Shown here: in pieces, positions 35,518 through 43,450 of the stretch
How positions within the stretch are numbered: position 1 is the first letter of the stretch
Layout: every line of letters begins with the position of its first letter
Source of the DNA: Bacteroidia bacterium
GTDB lineage: Bacteria; Bacteroidota; Bacteroidia; Chitinophagales; UBA2359
NCBI GenBank assembly: GCA_030427245.1
Contig: JAUHXA010000002.1
Coordinates: forward strand, 1 to 64,000
Direction: 5' to 3'
Length of the DNA: 64,000 nucleotides
Notes under the pieces: generated by a model
The model's input: only the letters and a program-made list of their open reading frames with translations
Told to the model about the DNA's origin: nothing
The model's database searches: none
Position numbers and translations under genes: made by a program

Positions 35518-36945
35518 ATGTCTAAAGACAATTTTCATCACGACTTAAATAGCAAGGAAGTTCGCCAATTGGTTAAACAATTTGAATCCATGCTAAAAAA
35601 TAATGGGAGCTGTTTTTTTGAACAAGGTAGTTTTCAACAGATTATTGAGTTTTATGAAGAGCAGCTTGAATTTCAGAAAGCTGTTGAAGTAATAGATATG
35701 GCATTGGAGCAACACCCTTACTCTGCTATATTTTTGATCAAAAAGGCTCAATTCTTATTTGAAGCAAAGCTGTGTGAAAATGCATTGCAACTCTTGGATA
35801 CAGCTGAAGTTTTGGCACCTAATGAAATAGAGGCCGTACTACTTCGAGCAGAAATTTACAGTTATTTGGGCAACGCCAACGAATCAATCGAATTATTAGA
35901 AACCACATTGCCGCTGGGAGATGAGGAGGAGAAAATAGAGATTTTGTTGGCACTGACCGAAGTACACGAAAACAATGATGATGAAAAAGAAGCATTTGAA
36001 ACATTGCTACGTGCACTGGACATTGATCCAACTCATGAAAATGTTCTTCACAAACTCGATTTTTGTGTAGAAATGATGGGCAATTACGAAGAAAGCATTG
36101 ACATTCACAAACGCATCATTGACATAGATCCTTACTGTTATTTGGCTTGGTACAATTTGGCAAATGCCTATTATTCTTTACAGCTTTATGAAAAAGCAGT
36201 TGAAGCGTATGAGTTTGTAACGGTCATTAATGAAAAGTACGATTTGGCTTACCGAGATTGTGGAGATGCTTATTTTGAAATGGAACAATACGGCAAAGCA
36301 AAAGAACAGTTTTTGGAATCTCTGGCTTTGGAAAAAGACACAGACGATGAACTCTACTACAATATCGGAATTTGTGCCTATCAATTGGGCAACTATCTTG
36401 AAGCGCTTCAGTATTTTACTCGTGCCACCGAACTTGTTCCTTCTCACAGCGATGCTTATTTTCAAATAGGGGAATGTCATCGAGAGTTGGAACAATGGAG
36501 TGAAGCATTTGCTTTCTACAACAAAGCGGTCAAATTTGCATTGTCCAAGGACGAATACTTAATTGCTATTGCAGAACTTTACTACGATTTGGAAAACTAC
36601 GATATGGCAGTAGTTTCCTATCGGGAAGCCATCGAAATTAATTCAAGTGATATTAACTATTGGATAGGTTGGGCGAAATCGTTTTTTGCCTTGGAGCTTT
36701 TTGAAGAGGCTCTCCAAATTGCAGAAATCGCTCAAAAGGACATTGATAAGGAAGGCAATGCAGAATTGTTGATGTTGATTGCAACTTGCTTATTTGCCTT
36801 GTACAAAAATAAGTTGGCTACGGCTTATTTTATTGAAGCACTTCAAATCGACTTTGAATCTTACAAACTCTGTTTTGATTTGATGCCAAAATTACAGCAA
36901 AATTCGGAGGTTTTGGCCTTATTGGACTTGTATAAAGAGGATTGA
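35518..36945 (+). CDS. Cytoplasmic TPR-repeat protein
   Basis: 475 residues without signal peptide, made of about 12 TPR units (for example AWYNLANAYYSLQLYEKAVEA and AYFQIGECHRELEQWSEAFA) after an N-terminal segment FHHDLNSKEVRQLVKQFESM. The protein is strongly acidic. Conserved in Bacteroidota as far as I recall, with no assigned function; it should serve as an assembly or chaperone adaptor. It stands between two genes of different strand and class and is not clearly in an operon. Confidence 0.82.
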   Translation: MSKDNFHHDLNSKEVRQLVKQFESMLKNNGSCFFEQGSFQQIIEFYEEQLEFQKAVEVIDMALEQHPYSAIFLIKKAQFLFEAKLCENALQLLDTAEVLAPNEIEAVLLRAEIYSYLGNANESIELLETTLPLGDEEEKIEILLALTEVHENNDDEKEAFETLLRALDIDPTHENVLHKLDFCVEMMGNYEESIDIHKRIIDIDPYCYLAWYNLANAYYSLQLYEKAVEAYEFVTVINEKYDLAYRDCGDAYFEMEQYGKAKEQFLESLALEKDTDDELYYNIGICAYQLGNYLEALQYFTRATELVPSHSDAYFQIGECHRELEQWSEAFAFYNKAVKFALSKDEYLIAIAELYYDLENYDMAVVSYREAIEINSSDINYWIGWAKSFFALELFEEALQIAEIAQKDIDKEGNAELLMLIATCLFALYKNKLATAYFIEALQIDFESYKLCFDLMPKLQQNSEVLALLDLYKED

Positions 36946-37047
36946 TATAGGTACAATTGTCTTTGCAGAGAAGGAAGTTTCTCTATAACTGATTTTTTTT
37001 TCACTCAAACGGTAAGATTATCAAATGAATCTGCATAAAGAGGTAAA

Positions 37048-37064
37048 CCAACAACAATTGTTGG
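37048..37064. promoter_or_regulatory. 17-bp perfect palindrome upstream of the astacin gene
   Basis: CCAACAACAATTGTTGG is a 7-3-7 palindrome 31 bp upstream of the astacin start codon, the position expected for an operator. No regulator gene is adjacent. Confidence 0.4.
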
Positions 37065-37094
37065 GAAATTCATTAACCTCAAAAGCAGAAAATC

Positions 37095-38846
37095 ATGAAA
37101 ACTTATCATCATGTAATTTTTAGAAACTTCAATTGGCAAAACTCTTTTTCTATCTATTTTCTTTTTGCCCTACTACTTATCAGTAGCTTCAATATTTCTG
37201 TATTTGCTCAAAGAACTATTCGACCTCAATCCAATCAAAAAGCACGTGTTTTTAACAACCGAGTTGCTAAGGTTCTTCCCATCAATAACAATACTGAAGA
37301 ATTTAATCCCACTACTCAAAAACGTGAAGTAGTTGAAGCAATGGTTGAATTGCCTTTCCACAAAACGGCTCAAAAAGTGAACGTTGAATTGGTGGACGGT
37401 ATGGCAATTATGGAAGGAGACATCGTATTAGGTCCCGCCATATTGTTCAATCCCGATGTTCAGGCTTCTGTCGTAATCAAAGGCAACAATTTTAGATGGC
37501 CAAATGGCAGAGTTCCGTATGTAATCAGCGGCAATCACCCCAAAACACAAACCATCTTGGATGCCATAGCTCATGTCAATGAAAAAACCAATGTCTGTGT
37601 TATTCCTCGCACAAATGAGCAAGATTACATCAAATTTGTCTATAAATCAGGTTGTTGGTCAATGGTCGGTCGTCAAGGTGGCGAACAAGAAATCAGCATT
37701 GGCAGCGGTTGTGGCTTTGGCGCAGCCGTTCACGAAATCTGTCATGCGATTGGAGCTTGGCACGAGCAATCTCGTGGAGACAGAGACAATCATGTTACGA
37801 TTCACTGGGAAAACATCAAAGAAGATAAAAAACACAACTTCAATAAGCACTCCGCAGATGGCATAGACATTGGCAGCTATGATTTTGGTTCGATTATGCA
37901 CTATGGAGCAACTGCTTTTAGTAAAAATGGTAAGCCTACCATCAGTAGTAAAGTGGCGGGCAAAACCCTTGGACAACGTACAGCATTGAGCGCAAAAGAC
38001 ATTGCAGGAATCAAGGCAATTTACCCAAATTCGGTGGGTTGTGGAACTGATATTTCTTGGGTTTCGCATCACGGTATGACTTCTGCCGAATATCAAAAGA
38101 AATTCAATCAATATGTCGGTCAAAGCAAAATGACCTTGACCCATGTAAGCGGCTACAATGTGAATGGCAAAGATTACTACGCTGCAATATGGGAAAAACA
38201 AAACAATCCTCCAGCATGGGTCGCTCGACATGCCATGACTTCTGCCCAATACCAAGCCGAATTCAATAAATGGACAAAAGCAGGTTATCGCCCCACAACA
38301 GTAAGCGGATACAGCGTGGGCAACTCTGCCAGATATGCAGCAATTTTCAGAAAAGTATCAGGTGGTGCATGGGTCGCTCGACACGGTTTGACGTCGGCTC
38401 AATATCAAACAGAGTTCAACAAATGGACGAAAGCGGGTTATAGCCCTGTGGTTTTGAGTGGTTATGGTGTAGCAGGAAAGGATTACTATGCCGTGGTTTT
38501 TGAGAAAAAATCTGGCGGGGCATGGGTAGCCCGACACGGTTTGACGTCGGCTCAATACCAAGCAGAATTCAATAAATGGACAAAAGCGGGTTATCGCACC
38601 GTGAATGTGAGTGGCTACTATGCCAATGGCAGCGATAGATATGCAGTTCTTTTTGAGAAAAAATCTGGCGGGGCATGGGTTGCTCGACACGGTTTGACTT
38701 CCAGTCAATACCAAGCTGAGTTTAACAAAAACAGCAGATCAGGCTATGAATTGATAGATGTAAGTGGTTATTCAAAAGGTAGTAGTTCGAGATATGCTGC
38801 AATCTGGCAGAAACCTTCAAATAGATTTGCATTGAAGAGGAAGTAG
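37095..38846 (+). CDS. Secreted astacin (M12A) metalloprotease with five BTRD1 repeats
   Basis: 583 residues. A signal peptide ends near residue 38 (FNISVFAQ). The propeptide (40-130) contains the MEGDIVLGP segment typical of astacin-like pro-regions. The catalytic domain (about 130-312) has the zinc motif HEICHAIGAWHE at 213-224 and the Met-turn SIMHY at 266-270, so it should be active. From residue 320 to 575 there are five repeats of about 51 residues with the pattern WVARHGLTSAQYQAEFN...GYxxxxVSGY...RYAAIWxK, matching the bacterial tandem repeat domain BTRD1. The repeats probably bind substrate or surface polymers. Repeats 3-5 are the most alike. It has no sorting domain of type IX secretion. 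Confidence 0.92.
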   Translation: MKTYHHVIFRNFNWQNSFSIYFLFALLLISSFNISVFAQRTIRPQSNQKARVFNNRVAKVLPINNNTEEFNPTTQKREVVEAMVELPFHKTAQKVNVELVDGMAIMEGDIVLGPAILFNPDVQASVVIKGNNFRWPNGRVPYVISGNHPKTQTILDAIAHVNEKTNVCVIPRTNEQDYIKFVYKSGCWSMVGRQGGEQEISIGSGCGFGAAVHEICHAIGAWHEQSRGDRDNHVTIHWENIKEDKKHNFNKHSADGIDIGSYDFGSIMHYGATAFSKNGKPTISSKVAGKTLGQRTALSAKDIAGIKAIYPNSVGCGTDISWVSHHGMTSAEYQKKFNQYVGQSKMTLTHVSGYNVNGKDYYAAIWEKQNNPPAWVARHAMTSAQYQAEFNKWTKAGYRPTTVSGYSVGNSARYAAIFRKVSGGAWVARHGLTSAQYQTEFNKWTKAGYSPVVLSGYGVAGKDYYAVVFEKKSGGAWVARHGLTSAQYQAEFNKWTKAGYRTVNVSGYYANGSDRYAVLFEKKSGGAWVARHGLTSSQYQAEFNKNSRSGYELIDVSGYSKGSSSRYAAIWQKPSNRFALKRK

Positions 38847-38896
38847 TAAAGTGAGTCGGTTTTCAAATTCAAATTGAAGCGGTTACTCTAAAAAAC

Positions 38897-38935
38897 AAAA
38901 CCTGCAATTGGCACAAATAGCTAATTGCAGGTTTT
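38897..38935. terminator. Bidirectional terminator between astacin and mscL genes
   Basis: AAAACCTGCAATT (38897-38909) pairs with AATTGCAGGTTTT (38923-38935) around a 13-base loop. The stem ends in A/T-runs on both sides, so it serves both convergent genes. Confidence 0.88.
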
Positions 38936-38960
38936 CTTATTTAAGCTCAAAAACAAGTAT

Positions 38961-39398
38961 CTACTTAGCTTGAAGCAAGTCTCTAATCTGCGTTAATAAA
39001 ACTTCTTCATTTGAAGGTGCAGGAGGCGCAGCAGGAGCTTCTGCTTCTTTCTTTTTAGTAGCATTTACACCTTTCACAACAAAAAATAAAGCGGCTGCAA
39101 CAATCAAAAAAGCAAGGAAAGCATTGAAGAACAAGCCATAACCCAATGCTACACCACCTGCTTCTCGCACAGCAGTAATAGATTCCATATTCACATCACT
39201 ACCTGTTGGAGCTTGAAGAATTACAAATAAATTACTAAAATCTGGTGAGCCAAGAACAGAGGCTAAAACAGGCATCAGTATATCGTCGACCAATGACTTG
39301 ATAACGGTACCAAATGCTGCGCCAATCACAATACCTACGGCCATGTCAATCATGTTGCCTTTTGCGGCAAATTCTTTGAATTCGGAAATCATTCCCAT
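38961..39398 (-). CDS. mscL: Large-conductance mechanosensitive channel MscL
   Basis: 145 residues with the family's N-terminal amphipathic helix (SEFKEFAAKGNMIDMAVG), the pore-lining TM1 (MAVGIVIGAAFGTVIKSLVDDILMP), a periplasmic loop with an NMESITAVREAGG stretch, TM2 (about 75-105) and a cytoplasmic helix bundle ending in NEEVLLTQIRDLLQ. It forms a homopentamer that opens on osmotic downshock. The length is usual; the Ala/Pro-rich linker AEAPAAPPAP before the last helix is longer than in E. coli. Confidence 0.95.
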   Translation of the reverse strand: MGMISEFKEFAAKGNMIDMAVGIVIGAAFGTVIKSLVDDILMPVLASVLGSPDFSNLFVILQAPTGSDVNMESITAVREAGGVALGYGLFFNAFLAFLIVAAALFFVVKGVNATKKKEAEAPAAPPAPSNEEVLLTQIRDLLQAK

Positions 39399-39522
39399 GT
39401 CTCTAATAAATTTAAGGAGTTAAAAAAAATGGTGGTTGAGGTAAAGTGTATCTGAATTTTTGGGGAGGTAATTTTGAGACGCTAATAAGAAGTTTGGTCA
39501 CAATAATATCATTTACTCCCAT

Positions 39523-39574
39523 AAAAAAAGCTTGAAACTACAATCAATGGGAATATCCAATTGAAGCTTCAAGC
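39523..39574 (-). terminator. Rho-independent terminator of trmB
   Basis: On the minus strand GGCTTGAAGCTTCAATTGG pairs imperfectly with CCATTGATTGTAGTTTCAAGC and is followed by seven T. It begins 61 bp after the trmB stop. Confidence 0.75.
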
Positions 39575-39635
39575 CTATATTTCAATATTTTATACCGTAA
39601 AACAAAGACAGGAAAGTGAGTATCAAAAAAGTGCT

Positions 39636-40349
39636 TTACAATTTGAAACGAACATACTTTATCGTCTCACCCAATTCGGCGTGTATGTTTTCATAACGAG
39701 TTTTCACACTCGTAGCCAAATCAAAATTGCGGTCAATCGCTGCTAAGTTTTCCTTTTCATTTGCAGCATACACATCTCGATAATGCACCACTATTTTGCA
39801 GTCATTCTCTTCCAAAGATTCCAGAGAATATTCGTACAAGAGCGTACTGTCTGTTTTGAGGTGAACCAATCCATCTTTTTTGAGGATTTGACGATACAAA
39901 TCCAGAAAACGAGCAGAAGTCAAGCGTTTTCGAGAACGACGGTGTTCCTTGCGAGGATCAGGAAAGGTGAGCCAAATTTCGTCCACCTCTTCCGCTTCAA
40001 AACAATCCAACAACTGTTCGATTTGTGTACGTACAAAAGCTGCATTCTTCAACCCCTTGTCCTGTACAAACTTTGCGCCTCTCCAAATCCGATTGCCTTT
40101 TACATCAATACCAATCACATTCAGATTTGGGTATCGTTCTGCAATCGCCATCGTGTATTCGCCATATCCACACGCCAATTCTATCACAATCGGGTGGTCA
40201 TTTTTAAAAAAATCACTTCGCCATTTGCCTTTCATGGCTACTTGTTCGCCTTTGTAATTTTGAAGTGTTGGCAATTTCCAATTGAAGTTTTGAAATACAT
40301 GTGGCATTGCCGAAATTTCGGAGAATTTTTCGAGTTTTCCTTTTGACAT
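39636..40349 (-). CDS. trmB: tRNA (guanine-N7-)-methyltransferase
   Basis: 237 residues of the TrmB family, which methylates G46 of tRNA with S-adenosylmethionine. The SAM loop VIELACGYGEYTMAIAERYP (residues 55-74), the acidic strand end VIGIDVKGNRIWRGAK, and the signature EIWLTFPDPRKEHRRSRKRL (about 126-145) with its catalytic Asp and basic cluster are present, plus the C-terminal TKYE-like end TRYENIHAELG. It is 98 bp downstream of the suhB-like gene on the same strand, so co-transcription is possible. Confidence 0.95.
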   Translation of the reverse strand: MSKGKLEKFSEISAMPHVFQNFNWKLPTLQNYKGEQVAMKGKWRSDFFKNDHPIVIELACGYGEYTMAIAERYPNLNVIGIDVKGNRIWRGAKFVQDKGLKNAAFVRTQIEQLLDCFEAEEVDEIWLTFPDPRKEHRRSRKRLTSARFLDLYRQILKKDGLVHLKTDSTLLYEYSLESLEENDCKIVVHYRDVYAANEKENLAAIDRNFDLATSVKTRYENIHAELGETIKYVRFKL

Positions 40350-40447
40350 AAGGTAAGAAATGAAAATTAAAGTAAGATTAAAAATTGAAGAACAAATTTA
40401 CAGCTTTCCTCTTATTTCTCACTTCTTTCGCCCAAAGTCTAACACTA

Positions 40448-41242
40448 TCAAAGATGCTTCGACACCACTTCAAAAAAATCTCCTGCAATCGCACTACTAC
40501 TCGCCACTATTTCACGACCAAATAGATAATCTTTTTCGCCCTTAAAGTCGGTCACAATTCCGCCCGCTTCTTGCACAATCAAGCTACCTGCTGCCACATC
40601 CCAGGGACTCAAACTGTGTTCCCAAAATCCGTCAAACCGTCCACAAGCCACATAACACAAATCAACGGCTGCCGCACCCAAACGCCTGATTCCTCGTGTT
40701 TCTCGGATGAAATATTGCAGCACCTTGAGGTATTTTTCTACAATGCTGAAATCGTAGTAGGGAAATCCCGTTGCTATCAAGGCATCCTTCAAATGGGGAT
40801 TTTGCGAAACGTGAATAGGCTTCCCATTCAAGAATGCGCCACCACCTTTCCAAGCCGAAAAACATTCCATTCGGTTGATTTCCAACACAACACCCAACAC
40901 AATTTCGTCATGGTGCATCAAGCCAATGCTTATCGCAAAGGAAGGAATATGGTGTAAAAAATTGGTCGTACCGTCCAAAGGATCAATAATCCATTGGTAT
41001 TCTTTATCGCTGTTGCGTTCCACAGTATTTTCTTCTGCAATGAATCCCGATTCGGGTAGAATTTGCTGCAAGGCTGCAATGAGACGCTTTTCGGAAGTCG
41101 TGTCGACATAACTCACCAGTTGATTGCGGTCTTTTTCTTCAATTTGATTCGTTTGGACTTTATCGAGTTCTGCTGCAATGAATAGGCCAACTTCTTTGGC
41201 AATATTGCAGGTTTCTTTGCAGAGAATGGAAAGGGATTTCAT
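40448..41242 (-). CDS. suhB: Inositol monophosphatase family protein
   Basis: 264 residues of the Li-sensitive sugar/inositol phosphatase fold. The metal site is WIIDPLDGTTNFLHHIPSFAISIGL (about residues 80-104), with the upstream acidic ligand in FIAEENT and the downstream motif SPWDVAAGSLIVQEAGG (about 211-227). It hydrolyses inositol 1-phosphate or related sugar phosphates; SuhB in other bacteria also acts in rRNA transcription, which cannot be judged here. It precedes trmB on the same strand. Confidence 0.92.
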   Translation of the reverse strand: MKSLSILCKETCNIAKEVGLFIAAELDKVQTNQIEEKDRNQLVSYVDTTSEKRLIAALQQILPESGFIAEENTVERNSDKEYQWIIDPLDGTTNFLHHIPSFAISIGLMHHDEIVLGVVLEINRMECFSAWKGGGAFLNGKPIHVSQNPHLKDALIATGFPYYDFSIVEKYLKVLQYFIRETRGIRRLGAAAVDLCYVACGRFDGFWEHSLSPWDVAAGSLIVQEAGGIVTDFKGEKDYLFGREIVASSSAIAGDFFEVVSKHL

Positions 41243-41372
41243 AGCTTAAAAGTTTATTGTGTGAGAATGACAATGTAGGCAATATTTGATAGGGAACTAC
41301 CAAAATTTCATAATTTTGAAGATAGAATTCAAAACTTTACCTACTCAAACGTAGTAAAATGTTTACAATAAA

Positions 41373-41405
41373 AAACCACTTTACAAGAAGAATGTAAAGT
41401 GGTTT
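41373..41405 (-). terminator. Rho-independent terminator of the aldo/keto reductase gene
   Basis: AAACCACTTTACA (41373-41385) pairs with TGTAAAGTGGTTT (41393-41405) over 13 bp; on the minus strand a TTTTTTA tract follows. It starts 23 bp past the stop codon. Confidence 0.88.
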
Positions 41406-41427
41406 GAATATCATTTTAGATAAATAC

Positions 41428-42414
41428 TTACCAAATCGGTTTTGCAGGCTTATTATCCAGAATCTCATCAATTTGAATCATCACCTCATCGGTCAATTGA
41501 TTCACATAATCCAAGGTTTTCAAATTTTGCTCTAAGTGACTTACCTTTGAAGCACCCAAAATAACCGTACTTACATTTTTGTTTTTAGTACACCAAGCCA
41601 AAGCCAAATTCGGCATCGAGATACCCAATTCATCTGCAAGAGTAGTTAGGTTTCGTACCTTTTGAAGGTTCTCTTCCACTAAAGTTCGGTCTTTCAGCCA
41701 GTCCATGCCTTCCATCGTCAAGCGGGTTTTTTCCTCTGGAATACCTTCATTGTATTTACCCGACAAAATACCCGAAGCCAAAGGCGACCAAATCGTTGTC
41801 CCCATTCCGAAGTTTTTGTAGAGTTTGGCATATTCCACTTCAAAGCGTTGGCGGTGCAGCATATTGTATTGAGGCTGCTCCATCGTAGGGCCAATCAAGC
41901 TGTATCGAGCTGCTACTGCATGGGCTTCGGTGATTTCTTGTGCGCTCCATTCAGAAGTTCCCCAATAGAGGATTTTACCCTGTTGAAGTAGGTGATTCAT
42001 CGCCCAAACCGTTTCTTCAATCGGCGTATTTCTATCGGGACGGTGGCAAAAGAACAAATCGAGATAATCTACTTGCAATCTTTTCATGGCAGCCTCACAC
42101 GCTTCCATGACGTGTTTGCGGCTCAATCCAGTTTGGTTCGGCTTTCGTCCGCCATCTCCAAAATAGACCTTGCTCGACACCAAATAACTGGAACGATCCC
42201 ACTGCATTTTATTGAAAATGCGTCCCATTACCCGTTCTGCCTCACCTGCTGCATAACCTTCTGCATTGTCAAAAAAGTTGATACCGCCATCATAGGCTGT
42301 TTTCATCAAATCTGTGGCTACATCTTCACCAATTTGGTTGCCAAAGGTAATCCACGCACCAAAAGATAATACGCTGACTTGAACGCCAGCCTTTCCTAAT
42401 CGTCTGTATTGCAT
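41428..42414 (-). CDS. Aldo/keto reductase (Kv-beta-like, YghZ/Tas subfamily)
   Basis: 328 residues of an NADPH-dependent TIM barrel. The catalytic tetrad is visible: Asp in GGINFFDNAEGY (about residues 45-56) with Tyr56, Lys in YLVSSKVYFG and His in DLFFCHRPD. GTSEWSAQEI and ILGASKVSHLEQNL form the cofactor-binding elements. The overall pattern GxxVSVLSFGAWITFG matches the potassium-channel beta-subunit-like group. Substrate not known; family members reduce aldehydes such as methylglyoxal. It lies alone with its own terminator. Confidence 0.93.
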   Translation of the reverse strand: MQYRRLGKAGVQVSVLSFGAWITFGNQIGEDVATDLMKTAYDGGINFFDNAEGYAAGEAERVMGRIFNKMQWDRSSYLVSSKVYFGDGGRKPNQTGLSRKHVMEACEAAMKRLQVDYLDLFFCHRPDRNTPIEETVWAMNHLLQQGKILYWGTSEWSAQEITEAHAVAARYSLIGPTMEQPQYNMLHRQRFEVEYAKLYKNFGMGTTIWSPLASGILSGKYNEGIPEEKTRLTMEGMDWLKDRTLVEENLQKVRNLTTLADELGISMPNLALAWCTKNKNVSTVILGASKVSHLEQNLKTLDYVNQLTDEVMIQIDEILDNKPAKPIW

Positions 42415-42473
42415 ATTTTTTTGTTTGAGTTTTTATGTGTTTAGGTTGATAATTGTATTTAGGTGTTTGTGTT

Positions 42474-42502
42474 GTAGAGACGTTTTAGTAAAACGTCTTT
42501 AC
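42474..42502. repeat. GTAGAGACG-type interspersed palindrome
   Basis: GTAGAGACGTTTT, an AG centre and AAAACGTCTTTAC make an almost perfect 29-bp palindrome. The GTAGAGACG...CGTCTCTAC pattern is a known highly iterated intergenic palindrome in several phyla. Only one copy is in this window. Confidence 0.6.
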
Positions 42503-42655
42503 GTAATACAAGTTCGTAATTGTGTTTGGGATTCCAAAAAATCAAATATCATAAATCTACCAATAATGAGTACAATTAATTGGGGAAATATTTGATTTAA
42601 AAACTGGTTGTTGGGCAAATCCTGTTGAGGCTGTAAAGACTATGACAATCCCATT

Positions 42656-43375
42656 TTACAATCCCACCATCTCCACCATCGTCTCTTTATCTTCAATCAC
42701 CTTCCCACCCTTCAATTGAATAATTCGTTGGGTTTTGCGAGCCAATTCGAGGTCGTGCGTGACGATAATCAAAGTCGTTCCAGCCTCTTTGTTGAGGTCA
42801 AAGAGCAGTTGTTCCACTTTCACACTCGTTTCTTCATCAAGATTGCCCGTAGGTTCATCCGCAAAAAGGATTTCGGGTTTGTTGGAGAAGGCACGAGCCA
42901 AAGCGATTCGCTGTTGTTCGCCTCCCGAAAGCTGAGAAGGATAGTGATGGTGTCGGTCAGCCAAGCCCACTCTTTCCAAGAGTTCCATGGATTGTTTGTG
43001 GACATTTTTTTCACCTCTGAGTTCCAAAGGCACCATTACATTTTCAAGAGCGGTCAAGGTTGGAAGTAGCTGGAAATTTTGGAAGATAAAACCAACGTGC
43101 TTGTTGCGGATAGCGGCTCTTTCGTCTTCCGAAAGTTGGTCTATGCGTTGACCTTTGATTTCTACACTGCCAGAAGTCGCTCTGTCTAAGCCTGCACATA
43201 AACCCAGCAAAGTAGTTTTACCACTTCCCGAAGGCCCTACAATAGCGACCATATCGCCTTTGTGAATACTAAAATTGACATCTTCTAATACAGTCAAAAC
43301 TTTGCCACCATTACGAAAGGATTTGGTAAGTTGGTGGACTTTGAGCATTTCATTCATACAATTGGTTCGATTCAT
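42656..43375 (-). CDS. ABC transporter ATP-binding protein (LolD/MacB/YbbA type)
   Basis: 239 residues, or 230-233 if the Met at 43348 or 43357 (MLKVHQLTKSF) is the true start, which fits the family better. Walker A IVGPSGSGKTT, Q-loop GFIFQNFQLLPTLTALENV, signature QLSGGEQQRIALARAF, Walker B ILFADEPTGNLDE and H-loop IIVTHDLELA are intact. The NFQLLPTLTALENVMVPLEL segment is typical of the LolD/MacB group that drives FtsX-like permeases for lipoprotein release or export. No permease lies next to it: the aldo/keto reductase gene is downstream and a divergent gene upstream. Confidence 0.9.
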   Translation of the reverse strand: MNRTNCMNEMLKVHQLTKSFRNGGKVLTVLEDVNFSIHKGDMVAIVGPSGSGKTTLLGLCAGLDRATSGSVEIKGQRIDQLSEDERAAIRNKHVGFIFQNFQLLPTLTALENVMVPLELRGEKNVHKQSMELLERVGLADRHHHYPSQLSGGEQQRIALARAFSNKPEILFADEPTGNLDEETSVKVEQLLFDLNKEAGTTLIIVTHDLELARKTQRIIQLKGGKVIEDKETMVEMVGL

Positions 43376-43450
43376 TTATCGCTTCCATAACCGAAAAACA
43401 TTGTAATTGGTTTAAATAAAAAACGTTAAATCTTAAAAGCAAGCGAAAAT

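Noticed and set aside
37659-38255. 198-codon open frame on the minus strand
   Set aside because: Antisense to the astacin catalytic domain and first BTRD1 repeats; no protein-like features.
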